In this document: positions 9,022 through 18,304 of the stretch, one piece after another
How the letters are laid out: each line of letters starts with the position of its first letter
How positions within the stretch are numbered: position 1 is the stretch's first letter
NCBI GenBank assembly: GCA_021405325.1
Contig: QWII01000047.1
Span: 62,001-126,000, forward strand
Source of the DNA: Caldilinea sp. CFX5
GTDB taxonomy: Bacteria > Chloroflexota > Anaerolineae > Caldilineales > Caldilineaceae
DNA: 64,000 bases
Direction of reading: 5' to 3'
Made by a program: the position numbers and the translations under genes
Notes under the pieces: generated by a model
Databases searched by the model: none
What the model was told of the DNA's origin: nothing
The model's input: only the letters and a program-made list of their open reading frames with translations

Positions 9022-11205
9022 ATGTCAAGTGTAGCTTTGTCACTACAAGAATTTCAGCAGCAGATCCACCAACTTTTCCAACAATGGCGCAAAGGGCGCT
9101 TTGCAGCGGCCAGCTTGCAATGGTTCTTACGCGCGCCTTTACTCCAAAGTGCAAGCGAGCTTCTGCCATTGACCAACGCCGCGCCATCCAATGATACGGT
9201 ATTGGTCAAGCTCTGTTTGATGTGGACGGTTGAACAGCTACGCCCGGCTGCCGGTGCGGCGGCTGACCCCAAACGGGTGCGCGATTTTACAATTCTATCG
9301 GCATACTATCAGCAAGGACGCCCAGCCAAAGATGTTTATTACTCTTTGGGCGGCACCGAAAGCAACTTCCGCACCCATTGGTGCAAAGAGGCCACGGCAA
9401 CGGCGGCAGAACTGCTCTATCACTACTGGGACGCGCCAGCCGAGACAGCGATTAGCCAGCAGTGGCAGCGCTATGTCCAAATTCATCAATTGCCGTCAGG
9501 GGTGCAGCGTGTTTTGCAACTATTGGCGGTCAGCACCATACCGTGGCCGACGGCCTGGCTAATGAACCTACCCCAACATCTGGCCGCCCCGCTGTCGCAT
9601 GAGCAGCAAAGTGATCCAATCCGTGCGCTCTTGACGGAAGCAGCCGCGGCGCTCGCCAATCTACCGGTGCAGGAAGCAATCCACGATCTTATCAATCTGG
9701 GGTGGTTGCAACCTGCGAGCGCCGCAACCGCGATGACAGCAACGGCGACTAGCGCATTTACACCGGCAGTGCGGGCGCGATTGGTCAATAGTTTGACGGC
9801 AGAAGAGGTGAAACAGGGCCACCGCCTGGCCGCCCATTGTGCACTCCTGGCGCAAGCCCCAATCACCGCCGCCTACCACTGGCTGCAGATTGGCGCGAAT
9901 CGCTGTGCAGCCCATCTGTTGCTGCACAGCGGGCAAGTGCTGCTCACCCTGGATAATAACCAGGAAGAGATGCCTTTGGAAGCTGACGCTATTGCGACGT
10001 TGGCCCACTTACTGCGCAACTTGTCGCCACAAGCGTTTGAAGCACCGGTGTGGGGTCGTCTCAAACGTCTGTGCGGACGTGTTGCCCAGATCCAGGCGGC
10101 CCAACCGCAACAGATGCCCCCCACCATGCGGGCGACCTTGCGTCAAAGCGCCATCACCGAGTATCAGGAAGCGCTGTTGTTTTTAACCGACAGGGCCGAA
10201 AAAGCTACGGTACATTACCAACTGGCAACCTTGTCACTCCCGCTCGATAGCGCCCTGGCCGACCAGCACCTGCGCCAGTGCATCACGCTGTTAACCCCGG
10301 AGTTAATCCCAGCGTTAACCCCAGAGGCGACCAACACCATCCTCTTAGTACGCGTTTATATTCAGTACGCCTGGCTTTCGATCCAACATCGACCAGCACT
10401 CACGGCGGCTGAGGCGAATCTGAAACAAGCGCGCTTATTGCTTGATACATTACCGATGCGTGACCTAAACCTGTGGAGCGATTGGTACAATGCGTGGGGG
10501 ACCTTATGCTTCTGCAAAGGCGCATTTTCCAAGGGCGTTGAAGCGCTGGCAATGGGCATCGAACTGCTGCGTGAACAACCGAATCAGATCCGCTTCTGCA
10601 AAATGTTGCATAATCAAGGGTTAGAATTTAGCACACAACACCCGGCGGAACAAAAGGTGGCCTTGCATTATCTCCACCAAAGTTTAGCCATTGCGCTGCG
10701 GATGGACCATACAGAGATGCAAATGCTCTGTTACAAAGCGATTGGCGGTTGCTACTTTCACTTACAACAGTATGCCGAAGCCATCCGCTTCTACGAGCAA
10801 GCCTATGTGCTGATCCCAACCGATTCCGATTTTAAAGTTCATCTCTGCTACGATCTGGCGGAAGCCCATGCCATGCAGGTGGAGCCGGCAGCCGCCATCA
10901 CCTACTTTCGCCAGGGCTTCACTTTGGCCCGGCAGATGGGTTTACAGGAGTTGCTCGCGGCCTATCATGACCTGGCTGCCCAGGCGCCCTGGTTATGGCT
11001 TGAATCGTATAAACCACGCATGGCGGTTGCCATCCGCCTGCTCTTGAGCAATAACCAGATCAAGAGTCAGGAGTACGCCCAGGCCGCTCATATCAATGAA
11101 AAGACCGCCCTCAAGGATCTCCAAGCGTGGGTCGCCCAAAAGATCCTCCACCAGAACGGCAAAGCCCGCGCGACCACCTATGCCTTCAAGGTAGACAAGC
11201 GCTAA
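9022..11205 (+). CDS. TPR-rich protein with a C-terminal winged helix
   Basis: A 727-residue protein with no signal peptide or membrane segment. Residues about 400-650 are helical repeats of TPR type (for example AIGGCYFHLQQYAEAIRFYEQAY near 575). The last 60 residues (IRLLLSNNQIKSQEYAQAAH, then INEKTALKDLQAWV and a GKARATTYAF wing) resemble the winged helix found at the C-terminus of Fic-type and RecG-like proteins. I see no P-loop, so it is not an ordinary STAND ATPase. A role as DNA-binding regulator sensing a protein or peptide partner is inferred. It is divergent from the clostripain-like gene and upstream of the CAP-domain gene, both secreted. Confidence 0.6.
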   Translation: MSSVALSLQEFQQQIHQLFQQWRKGRFAAASLQWFLRAPLLQSASELLPLTNAAPSNDTVLVKLCLMWTVEQLRPAAGAAADPKRVRDFTILSAYYQQGRPAKDVYYSLGGTESNFRTHWCKEATATAAELLYHYWDAPAETAISQQWQRYVQIHQLPSGVQRVLQLLAVSTIPWPTAWLMNLPQHLAAPLSHEQQSDPIRALLTEAAAALANLPVQEAIHDLINLGWLQPASAATAMTATATSAFTPAVRARLVNSLTAEEVKQGHRLAAHCALLAQAPITAAYHWLQIGANRCAAHLLLHSGQVLLTLDNNQEEMPLEADAIATLAHLLRNLSPQAFEAPVWGRLKRLCGRVAQIQAAQPQQMPPTMRATLRQSAITEYQEALLFLTDRAEKATVHYQLATLSLPLDSALADQHLRQCITLLTPELIPALTPEATNTILLVRVYIQYAWLSIQHRPALTAAEANLKQARLLLDTLPMRDLNLWSDWYNAWGTLCFCKGAFSKGVEALAMGIELLREQPNQIRFCKMLHNQGLEFSTQHPAEQKVALHYLHQSLAIALRMDHTEMQMLCYKAIGGCYFHLQQYAEAIRFYEQAYVLIPTDSDFKVHLCYDLAEAHAMQVEPAAAITYFRQGFTLARQMGLQELLAAYHDLAAQAPWLWLESYKPRMAVAIRLLLSNNQIKSQEYAQAAHINEKTALKDLQAWVAQKILHQNGKARATTYAFKVDKR

Positions 11206-11304
11206 GGTACAGATCCTCATCAGCAGCGGTAGAGCCAAGAGGACGATGGCTCCACCATCCACGCCCTTCGTTGCCGGCCCAATATTGACAGCAAGCTGTT
11301 AAAG

Positions 11305-11347
11305 AAGTCGCGCCTATCCCGTGATAGGCTAAGACGACTTGCTTTTT
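11305..11347 (+). terminator. Probable intrinsic terminator after the TPR gene
   Basis: Inner stem gcctatc/gataggc (11312-11318, 11323-11329) inside an outer stem aagtcg/cgactt (11305-11310, 11335-11340), followed by gcttttt. It lies 100 bp past the TPR gene stop and 50 bp before the CAP-protein start. A role in the leader of the CAP gene is also possible. Confidence 0.5.
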
Positions 11348-11389
11348 CGTAATATTTTCATGAAGTTTCACTAAACTGGAGGTGTCGGT

Positions 11390-12895
11390 ATGCAGGGGAC
11401 TATCCGGCAGATCAGCGCGCATATGCGACAACGTAATCAATTCTGGTTCATAGTTCTGCTTGTCGGGGGCGCCATCCTTCTCCCTTTGCTGACCGTGCGC
11501 GCCGCCACGACCTTTACCGGCTGCGGCGGCGAGTATGTGCCGGCCACCAATGCCCAGGCCGAAGCGCAGGTGGTGGAATTGGTTAACATTGAGCGGGCCA
11601 AAGTCAATCTACCGCCCTATAAAGCCATTGATCAATTAGCGGAAGCGGCGCGCTATCATTCAGCAGATATGGCGGCGGATCGCTATCAGGATCACTATAC
11701 CTATGATCGCGATGCCAACGATGCGCTGGTGAAGATTTGCACCTGGAACCAACGGGTCAGAAAATACTACCCGGATTTTGATACGTTGATCGAAAATGTG
11801 GGCAGCGGCACCACCTCGCCCCAGGTGATTATGGATGCCTGGATGAAGAGCCAAGGTCATCGCGACGCCATCTTGGGCAGCTACCGCGAGATCGGCGTCG
11901 GTTATTACAACAAATATTGGACGCAAGATTTCACCACCCGCAACGGGGTCTCCTTGCTGATTATCAATCGCGAGGCGCGCCAAACCACGACAACAACGGT
12001 ATCACTCTATACCTATGGCGGTTGGGCTGATATGCGGCTGCGCAATGACGGCGGGACGTGGAGCGACTGGCAACCTTTCAAAAATGATGTGGCCTGGACG
12101 TTGAATAACGAAGCCGGCGTGCGTTTGGTGGAAATGGAAGCGCGGAGCGGGCAGACGACGGTCACGATCAGCGACACGATTGAATTGGTCTTGGGTGGCG
12201 TAACGGCGACGCCAACCGCCACGCGCACCCCGACGGCGACGCGCACGCCAACCGCCATGCCAACTGCCGATAACACAGTGATCCCAACGAGTACGCCAAC
12301 CGTAGCTGGTGCGACCACCACCCCCACAGCCACAGCGACGCCTACCGCAGATGTGGCAACCAGCACGGCCACAGCGACGGCGACACCGGAAAGTACAACG
12401 CCGACACCTACCCCAATTGTCACCCTGGTTGATCCTATCCTAGGCGGCAATCTCAGCTACAGCGACCAAGAAGAGAACCTTTTCACCTTTATGATTCCCG
12501 GCCGCGCGGTCGATGAGACCACCGAATTGATGTTGCAACCGGGTCGCGAACCGTTGGTGCCCAATCACTTTATGTTTGCCAGTCAAAGTTTCACATTGGA
12601 TGCATTAGCCAATGGTGTCGTGCTGGCTGGCTTTGTCTTCAAGCAGCCCGTCACGGTGCGGATTGACTATACCGCGGCGAATATCAACGGAGTTGATGAA
12701 AGTAGCTTACTGCTCAACTACTACAACGAAGCGACCGGCGCCTGGATCGACGCGGCCACCACCTGTACACCGCCGTCACTCTACACACGCAATCTGGCGG
12801 AGAACTACTTTACCGTCAACATCTGTCATCTGACCGAGTTTGCCATCTTTGGCAGACCACTGCCCAAGCTCTATCTGCCATTGGTCAGACGGTAA
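11390..12895 (+). CDS. Secreted CAP/SCP-domain protein with Thr-Pro linker
   Basis: A 501-residue exported protein. The signal peptide is around residues 17-38 (FIVLLVGGAILLPLLTVRAA). The CAP (SCP/PR-1) domain spans about 50-190: YHSADMA, DHYTYDRD, LIENVGSG and AWMKSQGHRDAIL give the conserved His/Glu cavity residues. A low-complexity Thr/Ala/Pro linker (repeated TPTATRTP) covers about 275-345, then a beta-rich C-terminal domain. It ends KLYLPLVRR, matching the LFLPLVLR end of the clostripain-like protease. ATG at 11390 follows GGAGGTG. Bacterial CAP proteins are extracellular and their function is mostly unclear; binding or peptidase activity is unproven here. Confidence 0.85.
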   Translation: MQGTIRQISAHMRQRNQFWFIVLLVGGAILLPLLTVRAATTFTGCGGEYVPATNAQAEAQVVELVNIERAKVNLPPYKAIDQLAEAARYHSADMAADRYQDHYTYDRDANDALVKICTWNQRVRKYYPDFDTLIENVGSGTTSPQVIMDAWMKSQGHRDAILGSYREIGVGYYNKYWTQDFTTRNGVSLLIINREARQTTTTTVSLYTYGGWADMRLRNDGGTWSDWQPFKNDVAWTLNNEAGVRLVEMEARSGQTTVTISDTIELVLGGVTATPTATRTPTATRTPTAMPTADNTVIPTSTPTVAGATTTPTATATPTADVATSTATATATPESTTPTPTPIVTLVDPILGGNLSYSDQEENLFTFMIPGRAVDETTELMLQPGREPLVPNHFMFASQSFTLDALANGVVLAGFVFKQPVTVRIDYTAANINGVDESSLLLNYYNEATGAWIDAATTCTPPSLYTRNLAENYFTVNICHLTEFAIFGRPLPKLYLPLVRR

Positions 12896-12985
12896 CAAGC
12901 TCGCTTCTTGTTTCATTAACGCGGAGTCAGGCACGCCTCGTGCCGATCCGATTCCGTTTACCGAATCAATTGCCTAATGCGCGTC

Positions 12986-13045
12986 ACACAGATAGGAAGA
13001 AGCACTGATTTCAACCAGGAGAACAGTGCTTCTTCCTATCTGTGT
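12986..13045. repeat. Perfect 22-bp inverted repeat, family B (copy 1)
   Basis: Arms 12986-13007 and 13024-13045 (acacagataggaagaagcac core) pair perfectly around a 16-nt loop. The same word, with one base changed, forms the hairpin at 37484-37605. It lies between the convergent CAP-protein and kinase genes; the kinase stop codon falls in the loop. Confidence 0.9.
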
Positions 13046-13811
13046 AAACTTTTAAATATGTGTTAATCGACCAATGGAAGGTTTCAGCGGCGGCCATCGC
13101 TGCGCCCACAATGCCCGCTTCGTTGAGCAGTTGCGCCGGTTGCAATTCGGCGCGTACGGTCAGGTAGGGGGCAAATTTGTCAAACTTCTTGCTGACGCCG
13201 CCGCCAATGATAAACAAGTCCGGCGAAAAGAGAAATTCCATTTCGCGTAAGAACTCATCTACCCGTTTAGCCCACTGTTTCCAGTTGAGATCCTTTTCGG
13301 AGCGAATGCGGGCGGCGGCGCGATGTTCGGCATCCTTGCCCCGAATTTTCATGTGACCAAATTCCGTGTTGGGTAACAATTGGCCGTTGATAAAGATGGC
13401 GCTGCCGATGCCAGTGCCAAAGGTGAGCATGATCACCACCCCTTTGCGGTCGCGACCGGCGCCAAAGCGCATCTCAGCCACGCCAGCCGCATCGGCATCG
13501 TTGAGGACATGCACCGGACAGCCGGTTGTCTCCTGAAAGATCGTCGCGCCATTGGCGCCGATCCAGCTCTTGTCCACATTGGCGGCGGTCATAATCACGC
13601 CATGTTGCACCACCGCCGGAAAGGTGCAGCCAATCGGCCCCTGATAACCGTAATGACGCGCTAACTCGGCCACGACTTCCGCCACCGCCGCCGGGGTCGA
13701 AGGATTGGGGGTGTCAATCCGATGGCGATCCGTACTCATCTCCCCTGTTTTCACATTGACAATGGCTCCTTTAATGCCACTGCCACCGATGTCAATGCCT
13801 AAAATGTTCAC
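13011..13811 (-). CDS. ppgK: ROK-family kinase, polyphosphate glucokinase-like
   Basis: A 266-residue sugar kinase. [18 protein letters not shown] is the N-terminal phosphate loop and [15 protein letters not shown] carries the catalytic Asp. [12 protein letters not shown] with LPNTEFGHM resembles strictly polyphosphate/ATP-dependent glucokinases more than ordinary ROK repressors, and no DNA-binding domain is present. It would phosphorylate glucose to glucose-6-phosphate using polyphosphate and/or ATP. The last 15 residues ([15 protein letters not shown]) are encoded by an arm of the flanking hairpin, with the stop in its loop, so the natural C-terminus was probably altered by that element. 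Phosphoryl donor preference is inferred. Confidence 0.82.
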   Translation of the reverse strand: MNILGIDIGGSGIKGAIVNVKTGEMSTDRHRIDTPNPSTPAAVAEVVAELARHYGYQGPIGCTFPAVVQHGVIMTAANVDKSWIGANGATIFQETTGCPVHVLNDADAAGVAEMRFGAGRDRKGVVIMLTFGTGIGSAIFINGQLLPNTEFGHMKIRGKDAEHRAAARIRSEKDLNWKQWAKRVDEFLREMEFLFSPDLFIIGGGVSKKFDKFAPYLTVRAELQPAQLLNEAGIVGAAMAAAETFHWSINTYLKVYTDRKKHCSPG

Positions 13812-13862
13812 GCCCGCTGCTCCTCAAGAGTTGCTGTGATTGAATAGGAATGTAACGATGCT

Positions 13863-13919
13863 GCTCCTAGCCGGTCCGTGACCGGCGACCAAAGCGCCGG
13901 TCACGGACCGGCTAGGAGC
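13863..13919. repeat. Perfect 25-bp GC-rich inverted repeat
   Basis: Arms 13863-13887 and 13895-13919 (gctcctagccggtccgtgac core) pair perfectly around a 7-nt loop. It lies upstream of the leftward kinase and 255 bp before dinB. There is no U-tract on either side. Confidence 0.88.
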
Positions 13920-14043
13920 GGATGGCATGGTTACTAGGAATGTTGAAATTGGCTACAGTGTACAACCGCCCCGAAGCTTCTGCAAATTGTCGGCGTATAG
14001 TTTAAAGCATAGAACGCGGACTTCGGCGTGAGCTCAGTCGAAC

Positions 14044-14119
14044 GATTGAGCGGATCAGGCGGATAATAGCGGATATTTTTTGAATGTAATCCGCGCAAAT
14101 CCACCTGATCCGCTCAATC
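14044..14119. repeat. 21-bp inverted repeat upstream of dinB
   Basis: Arms 14044-14064 and 14099-14119 (gattgagcggatcaggcgga) match at 20 of 21 positions. The interior has further ggat/atcc pieces. Together with the previous hairpin it fills the 363-bp spacer between the kinase and dinB, in which I see no gene. Confidence 0.82.
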
Positions 14120-14161
14120 CGCGTTCCATTGTGGAATTTCTGATGCGTAGTGTGAAAACGG

Positions 14162-14167
14162 TATAAT
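14162..14167 (+). promoter_or_regulatory. -10 element of dinB, likely leaderless transcript
   Basis: TATAAT ends eight bases before the dinB ATG (14175), so transcription would begin at or within a few bases of the start codon. No Shine-Dalgarno fits in that space. The -35 region (around tttctgat) is poor. I see no LexA-type operator that I can name. Confidence 0.55.
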
Positions 14168-14174
14168 AAGGGCT

Positions 14175-15365
14175 ATGAACAGCAGCCGCAAGATCATCCA
14201 TCTCGATCTCGATGCCTTTTATTGTGCCGTGGAAGAGCAGCGCGCGCCGCAACTGCGCGGCAAACCTTTTGCCGTCGGCGGTCGGCCCGAAGAACGAGGC
14301 GTCGTCGCCTCCTGCTCCTATCCGGCGCGGCAATTTGGCGTGCGGTCAGCCATGCCCATGAGCCAAGCGCTCAAACTTTGCCCGGCGTTGTTGATTGTGC
14401 CGGCGCACCATCGCACCTATGGCAAGGTCTCGCAACAGGTGATGGAGCGGCTGCACGCCTTGACCCCACTGGTGGAACAGCTTTCGATTGACGAAGCTTT
14501 CCTCGACGTGACCAGCCAGAGCGCAGCGGCAGAAGCGATCGCGCGTCAGTTGCAAGGCGCGATCCGCAAAGAGTTGAATTTGCCCTGTTCCCTTGGCGTT
14601 GCGACCAATAAGCTAGTGGCAAAAATTGCTAACAATGTGGGCAAAGCAATGGCCCGCAGCGGGGCGCCCCCCAACGCCATCACTGTCGTGCCGCCGGGGC
14701 GAGAGGCTGAGTTTTTAGCGCCTTTGCCCTGTGAGGAGTTATGGGGCGTCGGCCCCAAAACAGCGACCCGCCTGCGTGAACTGGGCATGACCACCATTGG
14801 TGACATTGCCCGTTGGCCGGCGGCGGAGTTAGAGAGCCGCTTTGGCAAGAATGGCCGCGACCTGTCGCACCACGCCAAAGGCTTCGACCACCGCTTGGTC
14901 GAACCCCATCGGGAAGCCAAGTCGATCAGCCAGGAGATCACCTTTACCCGCGATGTGCGTGACGGCGACCAGTTGCGCCGCGTGCTGGCGGAACAAGCCG
15001 CCGGGGTGAGCAAGGAACTCCAACGCAAACGGCTTACGGCGACAACGGTCAAGCTCAAATTGCGTTGGAGCGACTTTACCACCCTCACCCGGCAGACCAG
15101 CTTTCCCCAGCCGCTCGATGATGGCGAGCAGATTCGGGCGGCAGCGGTGCGGCTCTTTGACCAGGAATGGCAGGGGCAACTGGTGCGGCTCATCGGCGTC
15201 GGCGTCACTGGCCTGAGCAATGCCGCCCGCCAGTTGTCGCTCTGGGATGCGCCCAACGAAAAGGAAGAACGGCTCTGGCAGGCGTTGGAAACCCTACGCA
15301 AACGGTTTGGCGACCGGGCAATCCAGTTGGGCAAAGCGTTGACTGAGCACGATAACGCCGAATGA
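14175..15365 (+). CDS. dinB: DNA polymerase IV (Y-family translesion polymerase)
   Basis: A 396-residue low-fidelity polymerase that extends past DNA lesions. Catalytic acidic residues are in IIHLDLDAFYCAVE (near residue 10) and LSIDEAFLDVT (near 105), with the steric-gate segment and YPARQFGVRSAM between. The thumb has GVGPKTATRLRELG (near 195). QLSLWDAP near residue 355 fits a sliding-clamp-binding motif, after which about 40 residues continue, so the motif is not at the very end. It stands alone between hairpins, opposite in direction to both neighbours. Confidence 0.95.
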   Translation: MNSSRKIIHLDLDAFYCAVEEQRAPQLRGKPFAVGGRPEERGVVASCSYPARQFGVRSAMPMSQALKLCPALLIVPAHHRTYGKVSQQVMERLHALTPLVEQLSIDEAFLDVTSQSAAAEAIARQLQGAIRKELNLPCSLGVATNKLVAKIANNVGKAMARSGAPPNAITVVPPGREAEFLAPLPCEELWGVGPKTATRLRELGMTTIGDIARWPAAELESRFGKNGRDLSHHAKGFDHRLVEPHREAKSISQEITFTRDVRDGDQLRRVLAEQAAGVSKELQRKRLTATTVKLKLRWSDFTTLTRQTSFPQPLDDGEQIRAAAVRLFDQEWQGQLVRLIGVGVTGLSNAARQLSLWDAPNEKEERLWQALETLRKRFGDRAIQLGKALTEHDNAE

Positions 15366-15379
15366 GTGGCCCTATGTTG

Positions 15380-16567
15380 TCAAGCCCCTTGCCCCACAAT
15401 TTCTTTAACGCGCTTGACGATCCGCGCGTCGTCCCCGGCTTGTAAGCCAAAGGGATGGATCACCACCGCCCCTTGCGCCAATTCGCGCTCCAGCGGGTGG
15501 ATTGAAGGATCACCCGTTTTCAGCGCCCAAATAAAATCATAACCGGTCATGCCCAGCGCTTTTTCGTCAATCGCAATGCGAGCCAGGGGCAACATGCGTC
15601 CTTCGGCAGGCGGCAGCACTTCCGTGCACACATGGGGAAGGCCGGCCAGTCCATTGACGATGTTCTGCACCTGCTCTGCACAGCGCGCCCGTTCGGCGGC
15701 ATGATCACGCTTGACGTAGAGGCGTAGAGCGGTAATCAACCCGACAATCTCTTCCTTGCCGGCTTTGTAACCCCGACCAATGCCCTGGCGCGGCATAAAA
15801 GGCATCCGTTCCACACCCAACAACTCCCGCGGCGCTGTCCATACCTCCTGCACAGCATCCATGTCGAGGTGTTGCCAGGCGATGGCGGCAATCAAGTCCC
15901 GTCGCCCGGCTACAAAGCCCGATGCTTGCGGGCCACGCACATATTTGCCGCCGCTATAGGCCACCAGATCGGCCCCTTGAGCAATAAAGTTGCGCAAGTT
16001 GTCCGGGTTGTCCAGTTTACCGGCGCCATCGACAACCACCGGAATGCCATGTCGCCGCCCCACCGCCACCGTCTCCGCCAGGGTGATTTTCCCGTTGGGC
16101 CAGGGCAGGTGTAAAATAGCGACCGTCTGGTCAGTGATCGCCGCCGCAATCTCCTCTGGGCGACAGAGTGTTTCGTTTCCTACCTCGACAATGTGACCAC
16201 CAGCCGCTTCCACCGCATGGTCATAGTGGTTGCGATGCGCCTTTGCCATGATCACCTGATTCGGCATCCCCGCCGTATGGGGTAGGCGATCCATCTTGGC
16301 CGGGTCGAGACCGGTGAGACAGGCAGCAATCGACAGCACCAGGCCAGCCTGTGCGCCGGAGGTGACATAGCCCGCCTCGGCGCCGGTCAGTTCGGCGATC
16401 ACCTTGCCGGCTTGGTATTGTAATTCTTCAATACAGACAAAGTGTTGCGATGCTGCCGCCATCGCCTGCACCACTTCCGGCGGCATGAGCGAGCCACTGA
16501 GCCGCGTAAAGGTGCCGATGGCGTTGATCACCGGGCGTACCCCCAGCGCTTCATAAACAGTAGACAT
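15380..16567 (-). CDS. SelA-like PLP-dependent enzyme (aminotransferase class V fold)
   Basis: A 395-residue PLP-fold protein related to selenocysteine synthase SelA and to D-glucosaminate-6-phosphate ammonia-lyase. Visible blocks are TSGAQAGLVLS (near 70), AHRNHYDHAVEAAGG (near 115), VVVDGAGKLDNPDNL (near 190) and VAYSGGKYVRGPQASG (near 215), where the lysine should form the Schiff base. The ATG at 16567 (MSTVYEALGVRPV) has GGAG upstream; the 23 extra upstream codons run into a hairpin and are rejected. No selB, selD or tRNA-Sec is nearby, so a lyase or racemase acting on an amino acid or amino sugar is more likely than selenocysteine synthesis. Confidence 0.7.
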   Translation of the reverse strand: MSTVYEALGVRPVINAIGTFTRLSGSLMPPEVVQAMAAASQHFVCIEELQYQAGKVIAELTGAEAGYVTSGAQAGLVLSIAACLTGLDPAKMDRLPHTAGMPNQVIMAKAHRNHYDHAVEAAGGHIVEVGNETLCRPEEIAAAITDQTVAILHLPWPNGKITLAETVAVGRRHGIPVVVDGAGKLDNPDNLRNFIAQGADLVAYSGGKYVRGPQASGFVAGRRDLIAAIAWQHLDMDAVQEVWTAPRELLGVERMPFMPRQGIGRGYKAGKEEIVGLITALRLYVKRDHAAERARCAEQVQNIVNGLAGLPHVCTEVLPPAEGRMLPLARIAIDEKALGMTGYDFIWALKTGDPSIHPLERELAQGAVVIHPFGLQAGDDARIVKRVKEIVGQGA

Positions 16568-16592
16568 GAGCAGTTCTCCATTCTGAAACTGT

Positions 16593-16654
16593 TCAAAGAT
16601 TACGCAGATTGCGCAGATTTTTGTTTTAATCTGCACAATCTGCGTAATCTTTGA
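16593..16654. repeat. 27-bp inverted repeat of GATTACGCA/GATTGCGCA units
   Basis: Arms 16593-16619 and 16628-16654 match at 26 of 27 positions around an 8-nt loop. Each arm contains two near-identical 9-10-nt words. It lies between the dimethylformamidase-like and SelA-like genes, which run in the same direction. Confidence 0.87.
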
Positions 16655-16665
16655 TGATTCGCCGT

Positions 16666-18252
16666 TTACCGCAAAAAGCGCGCCAGCACATTCGCCGTGA
16701 TCTGCGCCACCTTCTCATCGACCAGGATCGAACTCACCCAGGTGATCGACCCCACGGAAAAGACTTCGCCGCCGCTGGCCGTGTCATAGTAGACCATGTG
16801 ACCGCCGCCCTCGTTCGGGTTCATGCCTTTGGCCAACAGATGAACATTCTTGGGCGATGAGGGGGAAATCTTGTCGGTCTCATGGCCGGAAGCGCCGCCC
16901 GGCACCCGTTCGTGTAGACTGGCGGCGCCAAAAATGTCGCCATTTTTCAGCCGTGTGCCGGCAAAGACCCAATGATTGTCGTCAACCACCCGATAAGGCG
17001 CCGCCGTCATAATGCCCTTTTCATCATAGACAATGCCCAAGAGGTTGGCTTCGGATTCACCGACACGGGCATGAAATCGACTTTCCAGCGTCGGATTCTT
17101 GGGCCAGACAGGGGCGTTAGCATTTTGATAGATGACGGTGTATTGATCGACAAACTCCACCTCAGCGTTGATGCCGTTGCCGCCTAGGTAGAGCAACTTG
17201 CCGCCCCGTTCCTGCACCCACGCTTTCAAGGTAAAGTACATCTGTTGCGACCAATATTCGGGGTGGGTGCTGATGACCAACACCTTGTAGTCGTCCAGCT
17301 TCAAAACGCCGGAGTGCAACTGGGTTTCGGCATAAAGGTCATAGGCAAAGCCTTCCCGCTCCAGCCAGCCCAGGAAACGCCATTCCGCCGGCGCAATGTG
17401 ATTGGGCGCCCGCCCGGCAATCGGGTCGGTGATCTGCGTCGCTTCGGGAATGTTGTTAATCGTCTCCGGGCGGTCGAAGGAGAGGGGATCGTAGGTATCT
17501 GAATCGTAGCTGATGTTATCCGGGTCGGTGTAGCGCTTGAGATCCATGCGGGCATTGACCGTCGGGCGCTCCGGCAGGCGGTCGGGGTTGATATAGTTGC
17601 TGCGTCCGCCAAAGCTGTTGTAGGCGTTCCAGGTCATGTTGGAGGCCAGCACTGCCAGTTTGGCCGTCGGCGCCGCCGGCGCCACAATCCACGGGCAGGC
17701 AAAAAAGCGCCCCGACGGCGTCTTGGCATGGAGATAGTAGAGACCGGAGCGGGCCGGCGCGGTCACATATTGCAGGTGGTGGGGGCTGGTGTAGCCAAAC
17801 TTGTTCCACTGGACGCCGGTTTGGGTGTAGTCGCCGTCGGGGGTGATCTGCATGGTGGCGCGCGGGCCATGTTCGTCGTACCAACCGATCAGGCGAATAA
17901 ACTCCTTCTGCCAGCCGTAGCGCCACAGTTCCAGTTTGTACTCTTCCACGGCATGAACGCGAAATTCGGCCCGCTCGCCGGCGCGTACCCACTTGGGCCA
18001 CATATAGCTCAACAAGCCATCGGGCAGCAGGCGAAAGTGATGGGGAACGCCCGGCTGCACCGTCATTTCGACGCTCTTCTGCCCATAACCCGGTTTGTAG
18101 AGCGTCACGCGATACGGCCCTGGTTGCAAATCGGCATAGACGGCGCCGGTGGCGCGCGAACGCGCTTCGACCGAGTCGCCATCTCGTTCAAATTCCAGCA
18201 GCGTATCCGGCACGGCGACATACCGTTCGTCGCTGACGTAGCCTATGAGCAT
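16666..18252 (-). CDS. N,N-dimethylformamidase large-subunit-like protein
   Basis: A 528-residue protein resembling the large (beta) subunit domain of N,N-dimethylformamidase: RSGLYYLHAKTP, ASNMTWNAYNSFGGRSNY (near 205) and YKVLVISTHPEYWSQQMY (near 320), then LLYLGGNGINAEVEF, as in its glutamine-amidotransferase-like core. The N-terminal 100 residues look like a beta-sandwich (DLQPGPYRVTLYKPGYGQ). There is no signal peptide. The ATG at 18252 has AAAGGAG eight bases upstream. No small alpha subunit is visible nearby, so amide hydrolysis of dimethylformamide is not assured. Homologues are widespread and mostly uncharacterised. It may form a transcription unit with the SelA-like gene downstream. 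Confidence 0.65.
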   Translation of the reverse strand: MLIGYVSDERYVAVPDTLLEFERDGDSVEARSRATGAVYADLQPGPYRVTLYKPGYGQKSVEMTVQPGVPHHFRLLPDGLLSYMWPKWVRAGERAEFRVHAVEEYKLELWRYGWQKEFIRLIGWYDEHGPRATMQITPDGDYTQTGVQWNKFGYTSPHHLQYVTAPARSGLYYLHAKTPSGRFFACPWIVAPAAPTAKLAVLASNMTWNAYNSFGGRSNYINPDRLPERPTVNARMDLKRYTDPDNISYDSDTYDPLSFDRPETINNIPEATQITDPIAGRAPNHIAPAEWRFLGWLEREGFAYDLYAETQLHSGVLKLDDYKVLVISTHPEYWSQQMYFTLKAWVQERGGKLLYLGGNGINAEVEFVDQYTVIYQNANAPVWPKNPTLESRFHARVGESEANLLGIVYDEKGIMTAAPYRVVDDNHWVFAGTRLKNGDIFGAASLHERVPGGASGHETDKISPSSPKNVHLLAKGMNPNEGGGHMVYYDTASGGEVFSVGSITWVSSILVDEKVAQITANVLARFLR

Positions 18253-18304
18253 GGATCGATCTCCTTTTCGTTGGTTGATTAATTGGTTCGTTTCTGTAGC
18301 GTAG

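Noticed and set aside
11290..11360. Riboswitch (for example c-di-GMP type) upstream of the CAP-domain gene
   Set aside because: A nested stem is present, but I cannot find the conserved receptor bases of any riboswitch class I know; terminator is the simpler call.
15380..16567. Selenocysteine synthase (selA)
   Set aside because: No selB, selD or selenocysteine tRNA is nearby and the family includes lyases of the same fold; I keep only the fold-level name.
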